From: DASYAN01 sp036501345
GTDB lineage: Bacteria; Chloroflexota; Ktedonobacteria; Ktedonobacterales; Ktedonobacteraceae
Direction: 5' to 3'
Assembly: GCA_036501345.1 (NCBI GenBank)
Contig: DASYAN010000245.1
Location: forward strand, 1-9,424
Length of the DNA stretch: 9,424 nt
Part shown: positions 1-5,903 of the stretch, piece after piece
Layout: every line of letters begins with the position of its first letter
Position numbering within the stretch: position 1 is the first letter of the stretch
Position numbers and translations under genes: made by a program
Notes under the pieces: generated by a model
What the model saw: only the letters and a program-made list of their open reading frames with translations
Databases searched by the model: none
What the model was told of the DNA's origin: nothing

Positions 1-1
1 C

Positions 2-265
2 GAACTGCCTTGGGAGAGCGGCCAACAGATCGCCCATGAGGAGAAATTTGGCGATATCGAATCGGTCAAGGCGACATCTGAGCTTGTTTCTCCTGTTGCT
101 GGCGAAATTATCAAGGCCAACGAGGAACTCAAGGAGCATCCCGAATACATTAACGATGATCCTTATGACAAAGGCTGGATGTTAGTGATGAAACTGGAAA
201 ATCCTGCCCAGCTGGATAGCTTGATGAGCCCTGAGCAGTATCTCAACTATCTGCAGGGACGGTAG
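2..265 (+). CDS. gcvH: Glycine cleavage system H protein, C-terminal part (5' end outside window)
   Basis: The open frame from base 2 to the TAG at 263-265 gives 88 residues, starting ELPWESGQQIAHEEKFGD and ending YLNYLQGR. The motif ESVKATSE is the lipoylation site of GcvH, and the lysine at bases 68-70 would carry the lipoyl arm. Downstream, SPVAGEI, the NDDPYDKGWM turn and the closing SPEQYLNYL match the usual H-protein order. H protein shuttles the aminomethyl group between the P, T and L proteins of cytoplasmic glycine cleavage. About 35-40 N-terminal residues are missing because the window starts inside the gene. No other gcv gene follows; the gene is followed by repeats, so it is probably the last or only gene of its unit. 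I see no T-tailed terminator directly after the stop. Identity is well supported by family knowledge of the lipoyl motif. Confidence 0.95.
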   Translation, partial: ELPWESGQQIAHEEKFGDIESVKATSELVSPVAGEIIKANEELKEHPEYINDDPYDKGWMLVMKLENPAQLDSLMSPEQYLNYLQGR

Positions 266-297
266 CAACAGACATGATTGTCAACACCTCCGCATAA

Positions 298-565
298 AAC
301 GGACGCGCTGATGATGTTTGACAAATTAATCCGGCGATGTATGGTGGGGGACAACGGACGCGCTGAAGCGGGTCCCTACCACGTTATATGGCCCGCTGAA
401 GCGGGCGCAGGACGCTACCGCTGTCCTGCTTACTAGTTGCCGGATCAAAAAGTCAAATATCATCAGCGGGTCCCTACGTTCTCAGGGGCTAAAGCCTTTT
501 TGGTCGGTTGAGCAGGAAGTGCTTCAGCACCAGAAAGTGTAGGGACCCGCTTTAGCGCGTCCGTT
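298..565. repeat. Nested palindromic repeat cluster bounded by a 12-bp perfect inverted repeat
   Basis: Bases 298-309 (aacggacgcgct) and 554-565 are perfect inverted copies. Inside lie further arms: 306-335 pairs with 439-468 over 30 nt with few mismatches (cgctgatgat...atccggc), and 465-477 (agcgggtccctac) pairs perfectly with 539-551. A complete 75-bp repeat (354-428) sits inside the 306-468 arms. Bases 539-565 are an inverted copy of the same core (ggacgcgct..agcgggtccctac). The core thus occurs intact inside, inverted at the right end, and split between about 299-311 and 465-477, as if one repeat had been inserted into another. The short hairpin at 487-496 followed by T residues could end transcription leaving gcvH. 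No ORF is present. Most likely a REP- or MITE-like non-autonomous repeat family. Confidence 0.75.
354..428 (+). repeat. 75-bp hairpin repeat, copy A (copy B at 8957-9031)
   Basis: This block matches 8957-9031 base for base, except for a 10-nt spacer at 380-389 that differs completely in sequence but not in length. It contains two strong hairpins: gcccgc-tgaa-gcgggc (391-406) and gcaggac-N9-gtcctgc (407-429). The layout of conserved GC-rich stems around a variable but length-fixed spacer is typical of dispersed REP-type repeats that fold as single strands. Mobility is inferred from two copies 8.6 kb apart; no transposase is present. Confidence 0.85.
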
Positions 566-814
566 GAGCGTGGCCTATTAGTGACAGGTTTACCTTCCCA
601 GATGGTATCCACAATGCCACCTACCCCAAAATTCTACCCCCACAAAAGTGGTAATGATACCACCGTGGTAGCAATAATCCTCCAGTGCGATGATAGAAAT
701 CACCCGTGCATCTATACTTAAAATTGTAGAAGACACAAGCCTGGCGATAAATATTCCCAGGTCTCGCACTTATGTATAACCATTATCCATCACTAATGTG
801 CAATGTATACAACC
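566..814. other. Gene-free intergenic stretch, no recognised function
   Basis: No credible coding frame is seen on either strand. One perfect small hairpin, gtggta-atga-taccac, lies at 648-663 without a T-tract, so it is not a convincing terminator. A loose direct repeat (tatgtata-accatt and aatgtatacaaccatt) lies near 773-817. A TATACT hexamer near 714-719 could be a -10 box for the receiver gene, but no good -35 box was seen, so I do not call a promoter. Confidence 0.5.
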
Positions 815-820
815 ATTTAG

Positions 821-910
821 GATACTGTTGGCGAAATCATCCATCGAGCTTGCAAGAAAGAACAAAGTATTCCTGATTTGAGCTTGGGAAACCAATTCGC
901 CAACAGTATC
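821..910. mobile_element. 90-bp miniature inverted-repeat element with 6-bp target duplication
   Basis: The ends 821-835 (gatactgttggcgaa) and 896-910 are perfect 15-bp inverted copies. Directly outside them lie identical hexamers, atttag at 815-820 and atttag at 911-916, as expected for a target-site duplication. The 60-bp interior has no coding capacity. A short element with terminal inverted repeats and a flanking duplication is the definition of a MITE-like element, which would need a transposase supplied elsewhere. It ends 57 bp before the start of the receiver gene, so it may have separated that gene from its promoter or supplied a new one. An alternative is a 90-nt cruciform-forming regulatory element, with the hexamers matching by chance. 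Confidence 0.75.
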
Positions 911-967
911 ATTTAGGGAGAAGAGCCGAGTACAAAACAGAGCGCTAGAAGCTAGGAAGAGGCCTTT

Positions 968-1441
968 ATGTCCCAGACACTACTTGAAAGGGCACCCACC
1001 ATAGAGATGAATGATCCTTGGAGTCCACGACAAGAAGATAGTCATGCTGATAGAGTGAAGAGCATTCTCATTGTTGAGGATGACGCTGGCATTAGAGACA
1101 CCCTCGGAGAGGTCTTTCAAGAAGAGACCGTTCATCAGGTATTTCTGGCTGAAGATGGTGAAAAAGCCCTCGACATACTTCAAACAGCCAGACCTAAGTT
1201 GTTTCTACTGGACTATAAACTCCCCGGTATGAATGGCCTCGAACTTTTTGACTGCATTCGCAGGATAAAAGAACATGAAAAGACACCAGTAGTGCTCATG
1301 AGTGCAAGTATATTCAGGGAAGATCTCACTAGGCACCAGCTTAAATACATCCGAAAACCTTTTGACCTGGATAGGCTCCTACAACTAGTAGAAGAAGCTC
1401 TCTCGGCACAAGACCTAGAACTTGAGATGACAAATGATTAA
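968..1441 (+). CDS. Stand-alone response regulator receiver (CheY-like) protein
   Basis: The product is 157 residues: a polar N-terminal extension of about 31 residues, then one receiver domain (about 32-150), with no output domain. Family-defining residues are visible: the acidic pair D38-D39 in ILIVEDD, phospho-acceptor D82 in LLDYKLPGMNG, S112 in VVLMSAS (the Thr/Ser position) and K130 in the IRKPFD loop. It should therefore accept a phosphoryl group from a histidine kinase and act through protein contacts in the cytoplasm. No kinase gene is in the window, so its partner is unknown. The ATG has a good ribosome site, aggaagagg at 954-962, five bases upstream. A 90-bp inverted-repeat element lies just upstream and a convergent minus-strand gene ends 34 bp beyond the stop. 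Receiver function is well supported; the output is not predictable. Confidence 0.93.
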   Translation: MSQTLLERAPTIEMNDPWSPRQEDSHADRVKSILIVEDDAGIRDTLGEVFQEETVHQVFLAEDGEKALDILQTARPKLFLLDYKLPGMNGLELFDCIRRIKEHEKTPVVLMSASIFREDLTRHQLKYIRKPFDLDRLLQLVEEALSAQDLELEMTND

Positions 1442-1447
1442 AATACG

Positions 1448-1485
1448 AGGGCTGGGAAGCTCTTCCAGGCTTCTTCTAACGCCCT
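1448..1485. terminator. Possible hairpin between convergent genes
   Basis: Agggc (1448-1452) pairs with gccct (1481-1485), and inside it gaagc (1456-1460) pairs with gcttc (1469-1473). It lies at the junction of the receiver gene and the convergent gene ending at 1476, and overlaps the last codons of the latter. There is no clear T-tract on either strand, so termination is a weak inference. Confidence 0.25.
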
Positions 1486-2735
1486 GACAGGACAAAAAGG
1501 CCCATTTGGGCTTGCCGCATTACCTCTTCTAGCATTGGATCTTCTTTAAGTGAAGGTGGTTGCATTGTCGGTGATGTAACTGTTGCTACTGGTAGTGGGG
1601 ATGATATAGATGGGATAGGAGCATTCATCCATTCTGGTAGTAGGGATGGAGTAGATGGAATAGGCGTATTCATTCCTTCTAGTAGTGGGGATGATATAGA
1701 TGGGATAGGAGTATTCATCCATTCTGGTAGTAGGGATGGAGTAGATGGAATAGGCGTATTCATCCATTCTGGTAGTGAAGATGGCATAAATGGAGTAGCA
1801 GTATCCAGCAATGGTGTTGGCTGAGCAGGAGGGAACGGTGTTTGCCCATCTATGTGTGAGACTCCAGCTCCGTTTGATTGGGGAGACAGGCTGAATGCGT
1901 CCATTGGCAATGGCTGCAAGTCACCGTTTTGTGCAGAGCTGTTTCCATTATTCGTGCCCATAAGCATTTGTCGCGGGAAAGCCGCTGTCATCGGGCGCAG
2001 ATCACTGGGGGTGTATGCTGGTGCTGATGCAGGTTGTGGGAATGGCATCGCCTGAGTATTACCAAGCATAGGGAATGCTCCTGACATTCCAGGTGCTAAG
2101 GCGTTAGGTGGTGCATATTGAGACATATGGGGGGAAGTCGGCATTTCATAGTTATTCATCCAGGGAGAAGCCTGAGCATTTCCAAACATCCCCTGTACTG
2201 CTGGCTGATGCTGCTTCGATCGTCTCCTCCACAGAAGCAAGAACATTCCTCCACTGACCAATACTAAAGGAGTACCAACACCCAGGGACAGCATCAATAC
2301 ATTAATGCCATTATCTCCTGTCTTTTGCGGCTGCTGATCGCCCTGCGTGGTAGCTGTTGTCGTTGTCGTGCTTGGAGTAGCAGGAACTGGAGTGGCAGTC
2401 GCGGTTACTGGCGTGCTTGTTGGTGCGGCAGGAGTAGGAGTATCCGTCGTCACAGGTGCGACAGGGGGCACAAAAGTTGTTGGTTGTGGCTTTGGAACTG
2501 GCGTAGCGGTCGGTGGTTGTGTGGGAGCGGGTGTAGGATTAGGAGTGGGTGTAGGATTAGGAGTGGATGTGGGTGTAAAAGTAGGAGTCGCTGTGCAGAA
2601 TGGGAAACATCCAGCATTAACAGCGTGGGTTATCGCTATGCTTGAGATGCCACTCAATGAAAAGAGTAAGAGTGCGTAAGCAGGCAAGCCCATTTTGAGA
2701 AGTTTGTGTACAGTGGGCCACATATTTTTCTTCAC
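1476..2735 (-). CDS. Membrane-anchored Thr/Pro-rich protein with C-terminal 15-residue repeats (paralogue 1)
   Basis: The product is 419 residues, unrecognised as a named family. Visible order: basic start and hydrophobic segment (about 17-35) with a possible signal-peptidase site after AVNA (38-41); a Thr/Pro stalk (about 48-130, TPTP/NPTP runs); QKTGDNG (137-143), a hydrophobic span (about 146-169) and RRR (170-172); then about 245 residues rich in Pro, Ser, Gln and Met. The QKTGD-hydrophobic-RRR order recalls an LPXTG sorting signal, but lacks the Pro before X-TG and is not C-terminal. Residues 322-383 are four 15-residue repeats (LPEWMNTPIPS...). It ends with KEDPMLEEVMRQAQMGLFV, shared with the gene at 2913-4097. 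The start is GTG 2735, because MKKN matches the paralogue and aggaga lies at 2745-2750; ATG 2723 is an alternative. Inferred role: envelope-exposed stalk with a cytoplasmic tail. Confidence 0.85.
   Translation of the reverse strand: MKKNMWPTVHKLLKMGLPAYALLLFSLSGISSIAITHAVNAGCFPFCTATPTFTPTSTPNPTPTPNPTPAPTQPPTATPVPKPQPTTFVPPVAPVTTDTPTPAAPTSTPVTATATPVPATPSTTTTTATTQGDQQPQKTGDNGINVLMLSLGVGTPLVLVSGGMFLLLWRRRSKQHQPAVQGMFGNAQASPWMNNYEMPTSPHMSQYAPPNALAPGMSGAFPMLGNTQAMPFPQPASAPAYTPSDLRPMTAAFPRQMLMGTNNGNSSAQNGDLQPLPMDAFSLSPQSNGAGVSHIDGQTPFPPAQPTPLLDTATPFMPSSLPEWMNTPIPSTPSLLPEWMNTPIPSISSPLLEGMNTPIPSTPSLLPEWMNAPIPSISSPLPVATVTSPTMQPPSLKEDPMLEEVMRQAQMGLFVLSGR
1591..1770. repeat. Four tandem 45-bp coding repeats arranged as two 90-bp pairs
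   Basis: Units lie at 1591-1635, 1636-1680, 1681-1725 and 1726-1770. Units 1 and 3 differ at two bases, as do units 2 and 4, while neighbours differ more, so the last expansion duplicated a 90-bp pair. A degenerate fifth unit occupies 1771-1815. Each unit encodes 15 residues with alternating endings (STPSL / SISSP), so changes in copy number keep the reading frame. The paralogue at 2913-4097 has only one related segment (IDTPISSISSP). Confidence 0.92.
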
Positions 2736-2865
2736 GGATATTGATCTCCTAATACCATAGAGCTTCGCCGCAAAAGAGGTAGGTATCTATCTCTCGTTTC
2801 CTGCTATGGAGATGCGGAGTGGAAGACTTGCTAAGGCGATATATTGTCAGGCAATATTGAGAGTA
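2736..2865 (-). promoter_or_regulatory. Conserved 130-nt 5' leader of paralogue 1
   Basis: Read on the minus strand, this leader aligns with that of the gene at 2913-4097. Shared blocks include GCCTTA-CAA-TCTTCCA, CTCCATA, GAGAGA-AGATA and a TGCGGC block near the ribosome site. In this copy CCATAG and CTATGG could pair across the leader. Conservation may reflect recent duplication alone; a structured regulatory RNA is possible but not shown. The ribosome site aggaga (2745-2750) decides the GTG start at 2735. Confidence 0.5.
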
Positions 2866-2895
2866 AGTGTAAGTTTTTATAGTATAAGCTGTCAA
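2866..2895 (-). promoter_or_regulatory. Sigma-70-type promoter of paralogue 1
   Basis: On the minus strand: -35 TTGACA (2895-2890), 18-bp spacer, -10 TACACT (2871-2866). The same two boxes with the same spacer precede the neighbouring paralogue (4255-4226), while the spacer bases differ, which is what conservation of a real promoter looks like. The conserved block starts at the TAG stop (2915-2913) of the upstream gene, so each paralogue has its own promoter. Confidence 0.75.
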
Positions 2896-2912
2896 GTGAA
2901 TAGCAAGATGTA

Positions 2913-4097
2913 CTAGTGATTAGTATGTGGATTGGTTAAGCGCTTCTCACGTCCTAACACGACAAAAAGGCCCATTTGAGCTTGTCGCATCACTTCCCCT
3001 AACAGCAAATCTTCTTTGGTCGAAGGTGGCCGAATTGGCAACGATACAACAGGTGGCATCAGCGATGGAGAGGATATGGATGAGATAGGAGTATCTATCA
3101 ATGCTCTTGGAGGAACTGCAAGTGGGAATAGTTGCATATGCTTGTTTGACTCTCTCGCTTCGATTAGCTGAAGAGGCGGGTTGAGAACACCCATAGGTAA
3201 TGGCAGAAAATCGTCCTCGGGTAGATAACGATCTGCCTTGTTTGATGACGACATAGTGAGCCTTTGTTGTGGAAAAGCTGTTGTAATCGCAGGTAGTCCC
3301 ATAGGTGTATATGTCGGTTGCGTGAATGATAGTTGTGAGGTTGGCATTGGCCCATACGGCGCCTGAGGTCTAGCTGGTACTGGAAAAGATCCAGATGCTC
3401 CTGTTACATAGTGAAGTGCATTAAGGTCAGGGCCAGAGTTAAGTTCACGGCTACTCAGCCATAGAGACGCTTGGGCATCTCGCGATACTCTCTGGAGAGC
3501 TGGTCTGTAGTGCCTTCTTCGTACAAGCCAGAGCAGTCCTCCGCTGGCCAATAACAAAGGAGCACCGACACTCAAGGGCAGCATAAATGTGCTAAGGACC
3601 TTCTCTCCATCTCCTACATTTTGCAGTGGCTGATTAGTAAGTGTTATCTTTGTAGCCATAGTCTTACCAGCAGTAGCGGTAAAGGCGGCTGGAGTTGCGC
3701 TTGCCGGAGTGCTAGTTGGTGTGGCCGTTGCAGGTGTTACTGTCGCCACTGTCTGGATAGGGAACATTGCACCACTTGGCGTTGGTTGTATCTGTGGAGG
3801 TAGGCTAGTTATTGGTGGTTGTGCCGCTGTTGGCACAGGAGTAGGAATGGGCGTAGGTACAGGAGTTGGCGTATAGGTGGGTGTCGATGTAGCAGTGACA
3901 GGAGTAGATGTAGGGGTGGGAGTAGGAGTCGGTGTATCAAAAGGATGCGGAAACTGAGTTGGAAAACGAAGCGAACTCATCCCATGGGTTGTCGCAATGC
4001 TTCCTCCAATGCCAATAAGTGAAAAGAGTAAGAATGCATAAAAAGGCAAACTCCATTTGAGAAGCCTGTATATAGTAGCCCAGCGATTTTTTTTCAT
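2913..4097 (-). CDS. Membrane-anchored Thr/Pro-rich protein (paralogue 2)
   Basis: The product is 394 residues and clearly homologous to the gene at 1476-2735: MKKN.W start, hydrophobic segment (about 16-36), Thr/Pro stalk (about 54-140), second hydrophobic span (about 168-192) closed by RRR (193-195), a juxtamembrane A-Q...AQASLW block, a middle TAFPQQRL / LPLPMG block, and the terminal STKEDLLLGEVMRQAQMGLFV signature (359-379). Unlike paralogue 1 it has no expanded repeat, the sorting-like box is further decayed (NVGDGE, 160-165), and an 11-residue tail (EKRLTNPHTNH) follows the signature. Start ATG 4097 has a gaggggt ribosome site about five bases upstream. The expected topology is stalk outside, long C-terminal region in the cytoplasm. 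Function is unknown; a sensor or surface scaffold is possible. The second hydrophobic span and signature are the most constrained parts between the paralogues. Confidence 0.85.
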   Translation of the reverse strand: MKKNRWATIYRLLKWSLPFYAFLLFSLIGIGGSIATTHGMSSLRFPTQFPHPFDTPTPTPTPTSTPVTATSTPTYTPTPVPTPIPTPVPTAAQPPITSLPPQIQPTPSGAMFPIQTVATVTPATATPTSTPASATPAAFTATAGKTMATKITLTNQPLQNVGDGEKVLSTFMLPLSVGAPLLLASGGLLWLVRRRHYRPALQRVSRDAQASLWLSSRELNSGPDLNALHYVTGASGSFPVPARPQAPYGPMPTSQLSFTQPTYTPMGLPAITTAFPQQRLTMSSSNKADRYLPEDDFLPLPMGVLNPPLQLIEARESNKHMQLFPLAVPPRALIDTPISSISSPSLMPPVVSLPIRPPSTKEDLLLGEVMRQAQMGLFVVLGREKRLTNPHTNH

Positions 4098-4225
4098 ATC
4101 GACCCCTCACCATCATGAAATTTTGCCGCAGAAGAAGCAGCTATCTGTCTCTCATTGCCCGTTATGGAGAGACGTTAATGGAAGATTTGATAAGGCCATT
4201 TATTATCGAACAAGATCGGACATTA
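4098..4225 (-). promoter_or_regulatory. Conserved 128-nt 5' leader of paralogue 2
   Basis: The minus-strand leader aligns along its length with 2736-2865, including GCCTTA, TCTTCCA, CTCCATA and a TGCGGC block near the ribosome site gaggggt. The two leaders keep almost the same length (130 and 128 nt). No RNA family is recognised. It is listed separately because length and blocks are kept while other bases have drifted. Confidence 0.5.
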
Positions 4226-4255
4226 AGTGTAAGTTTCTGTCACACAAGCTGTCAA
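4226..4255 (-). promoter_or_regulatory. Sigma-70-type promoter of paralogue 2
   Basis: On the minus strand: -35 TTGACA (4255-4250), 18-bp spacer, -10 TACACT (4231-4226). It is identical in boxes and spacing to the promoter at 2895-2866. Upstream, ctattcac and tagtacatctt are also shared, so about 30 bp around and beyond the -35 box are nearly the same in both copies and could hold an activator site. Confidence 0.75.
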
Positions 4256-4262
4256 GTGAATA

Positions 4263-4686
4263 GAAAGATGTACTACTTTCTATCTTTGCTATAAAGTCAA
4301 ATAATGTAGAGAGTATTTCAAGCTCAAAATTTTACCCTCAGACACTCAGCATTTAGGAATAGCATACACTAGCCAAGAGTATTTACCATTGAGTCGTTGT
4401 GTGGAGTTGGTTGAGACTTTTGGGAGTAGGTAGTAATTTGGGTGAAGATTTTTTAACTTATCCACAATTTCTGCCAATATGTGTGGATAACTATGGACCT
4501 GTGTGGATAAGTCAACATTTTTAGACCAAAGTACTATATCCCCTCAACTAGCTTTAGATAGCGATTCGACGCCAAATGCCGCTGAGCTAAATCGGTCCCT
4601 GTGGAAGGTGGAGAACTGTCATTTGCGAGGGACAATCCTATTCAAAATAGCTTCTCAATTAGCCATGGGGGGAGTCGTCACTCAGT
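4263..4686. other. AT-rich gene-free stretch between paralogue 2 and the next membrane gene
   Basis: There is no convincing gene on either strand. A 69-codon open frame that begins inside the third DnaA box has no ribosome site and no recognisable features. The left two thirds (to about 4560) are AT-rich, with a T-run at 4449-4454 beside the first DnaA box. The only distinct signal is the DnaA box cluster at 4458-4510. Confidence 0.55.
4458..4510. promoter_or_regulatory. Cluster of three perfect DnaA boxes
   Basis: TTATCCACA, the high-affinity DnaA box, occurs at 4458-4466 on the plus strand and twice on the minus strand at 4482-4490 and 4502-4510. Three exact copies of a 9-mer in 53 bp, beside AT-rich DNA, are very unlikely by chance. 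Such clusters mark replication origins or DnaA-titrating and DnaA-regulated sites. The usual origin neighbours (dnaA, dnaN, recF, gyr, rpmH) are absent here, so an auxiliary DnaA site, a relocated origin or a DnaA-responsive promoter are all possible. Confidence 0.65.
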
Positions 4687-5703
4687 TCAGAATGCGAAAA
4701 TCTGGACTGTGACAGTCTGGGATGCTGCGGTTTGACCATTTATATCTTCGGCAAAGACCGTCACGTGAGCAGTCACGCTAGAAGTTCTCTTAGAGGAATG
4801 AATTTTGACAGGCCAGGAAAGGGTTACCTGCCCATTGCGATTGGTTGTTTCTGAAGTACCCGTGAAGGAAGAAGGACTTGCACTACTATAGGTCACGTAT
4901 AATGTTACGCTTACCCCCGGTTCATTTGTTGTGACACTGACAGCCTGGGTTGTATTATTGATTGCTACAGATGGGATGCCGGTAATATTCACTGTTAACT
5001 GTGAAGGAGGTGGTGCAGGAGGTGTTGTTGGCTCGATAGTAGGTGTGGGCAGAGGTGTTGGTGTAGGGGTTACCATCGGTGTGGGAAAATTCATAGGAGT
5101 TGAGTTGCTCATTTCCGTCGTTTTATCAGCTGTTAGTGTCTGTGAGGATGGCTGCTTGAACAGATTGCTGACGAGAAACATACAGATAAAGCCAGAGATC
5201 AGTACGGTTGCCAGCGCAATGAAGAACACCCTATATGCAGGTTCTGAGCGCCATAAATTGGCAAGCTTGACGAAAGGGTTCCCTAACAGTGGAGCAGGCC
5301 GATAGTAGCCCAGATGCTCAGGATGTGCAGAACCTCCATACGGGTAGCCAAATTGCGAGTAATATGCTTGCGAGAATGGCTGTTGTCTATCTAAAGGTTG
5401 TTGTGCGAAAGTTTGCTGCATATCGGGATCAAAGAGAGGGTGCTGTGGATCGAGGAGAGGTTGTTGTGCGAAAGTTTGCTGCATATCAGGATCAAGGAGA
5501 GATTGTTGTGCGAAAGTCTGCTGCATATCAGGATCAAGGAGAGATTGTTGTGCGAAAGTTTGCTGCATATCAGGATCAAGGAGAGGGCGCAGTGCATCTA
5601 GAAAAGGATCTTGCGTGTTGTCTGAAGATCCTGATAGTACAAGAGGTTGCTGGGATATAAGCTGGTTGTCTGCTTCTGGTAGGTTAGGATAATCCCCGAT
5701 CAT
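4687..5703 (-). CDS. Single-pass membrane protein with cytoplasmic 14-residue repeats and outer beta-sandwich domain
   Basis: No named family is recognised. From the chosen ATG (5703) the product is 338 residues: a Gln-rich N-terminal region with repeats of LLDPDMQQTFAQQ (about 41-105), a Tyr/Pro/Gly-rich stretch (about 112-140), one membrane span (about 158-182, VFFIALATVLISGF...), a Thr/Pro linker (about 208-235) and a C-terminal domain (about 236-338) of alternating beta-type Thr/Val/Ser sequence. The last part (VSVTTNEPGVSVTLYVTY, then NGQVTLSWPV and TVTVQIFAF) resembles an Ig-like beta-sandwich. No signal peptidase site is seen, so N-in/C-out topology is likely. The frame extends to ATG 5736, but only ATG 5703 has a ribosome site, ggagga (5716-5711) seven bases away. 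It shares the Thr/Pro stalk style, not sequence homology, with the two genes downstream on its strand. Confidence 0.83.
   Translation of the reverse strand: MIGDYPNLPEADNQLISQQPLVLSGSSDNTQDPFLDALRPLLDPDMQQTFAQQSLLDPDMQQTFAQQSLLDPDMQQTFAQQPLLDPQHPLFDPDMQQTFAQQPLDRQQPFSQAYYSQFGYPYGGSAHPEHLGYYRPAPLLGNPFVKLANLWRSEPAYRVFFIALATVLISGFICMFLVSNLFKQPSSQTLTADKTTEMSNSTPMNFPTPMVTPTPTPLPTPTIEPTTPPAPPPSQLTVNITGIPSVAINNTTQAVSVTTNEPGVSVTLYVTYSSASPSSFTGTSETTNRNGQVTLSWPVKIHSSKRTSSVTAHVTVFAEDINGQTAASQTVTVQIFAF
5396..5584. repeat. 42-bp tandem coding repeats, four units with one 21-bp half unit
   Basis: Units lie at 5396-5437, 5459-5500, 5501-5542 and 5543-5584, each encoding 14 residues around DPDMQQTFAQQ. A 21-bp segment at 5438-5458, exactly half a unit, separates the first from the other three. 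The last three units are almost identical, showing recent expansion. All lengths are multiples of three, so the frame is kept. Confidence 0.92.
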
Positions 5704-5758
5704 AAATTCATCCTCCGTCAAGTGGTATATCCCCATTTGTCAACTTATTGCAGGGATG

Positions 5759-5787
5759 AGTATAGTGTATTCTGCTATGGCTGTAAA
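5759..5787 (-). promoter_or_regulatory. Promoter for the 14-residue-repeat membrane protein
   Basis: On the minus strand: TTTACA (5787-5782), 17-bp spacer, TATACT (5764-5759). Both boxes match the sigma-70 consensus at five of six bases with ideal spacing. Transcription would begin near 5752, only about 16 nt before ATG 5736, which lacks a ribosome site; this supports translation from ATG 5703. Confidence 0.65.
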
Positions 5788-5903
5788 ACAATTAGCAGGA
5801 AAATTGCCATATCTGGCTATAAGCGATTGCTGGCATGTTGATATCCCTCTTACGGGTAATAGCGAATTCCCTAATTGGGAGGCTGCACGGGCTGACTTGT
5901 CCT

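Noticed and set aside
136..144. Lipobox-type lipoprotein signal in paralogue 1 (VNAGC, residues 39-43; bases about 2607-2621)
   Set aside because: The -3 position is Asn instead of Leu/Val/Ile, and the sister paralogue has no cysteine there, so a plain membrane anchor or signal peptidase I site is likelier. The interval shown is residue-independent; see bases 2607-2621.
648..663. Rho-independent terminator at the gtggta-atga-taccac hairpin
   Set aside because: The stem is short and no T-tract follows on either strand.
1591..1770. CRISPR array
   Set aside because: The 45-bp units are contiguous with no unique spacers and lie inside a coding frame; the same holds for 5396-5584.
2325..2679. 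Plus-strand open frames rich in Gly/Val/Arg/Cys opposite the Thr/Pro stalk
   Set aside because: They are antisense shadows of the repetitive ACN/CCN codons of the minus-strand stalk; no ribosome site and low-complexity composition.
4503..4712. 69-codon plus-strand frame after the DnaA boxes
   Set aside because: It starts inside a DnaA box, lacks a ribosome site and overlaps the end of the well-supported minus-strand gene.
5289..5660. Open frames on both strands with repeats (VVRKFAAYQDQGE and similar) across the 42-bp repeats
   Set aside because: The 42-bp unit keeps all frames open by repetition. Only the minus-strand frame with the membrane span and Ig-like domain has a promoter and ribosome site.
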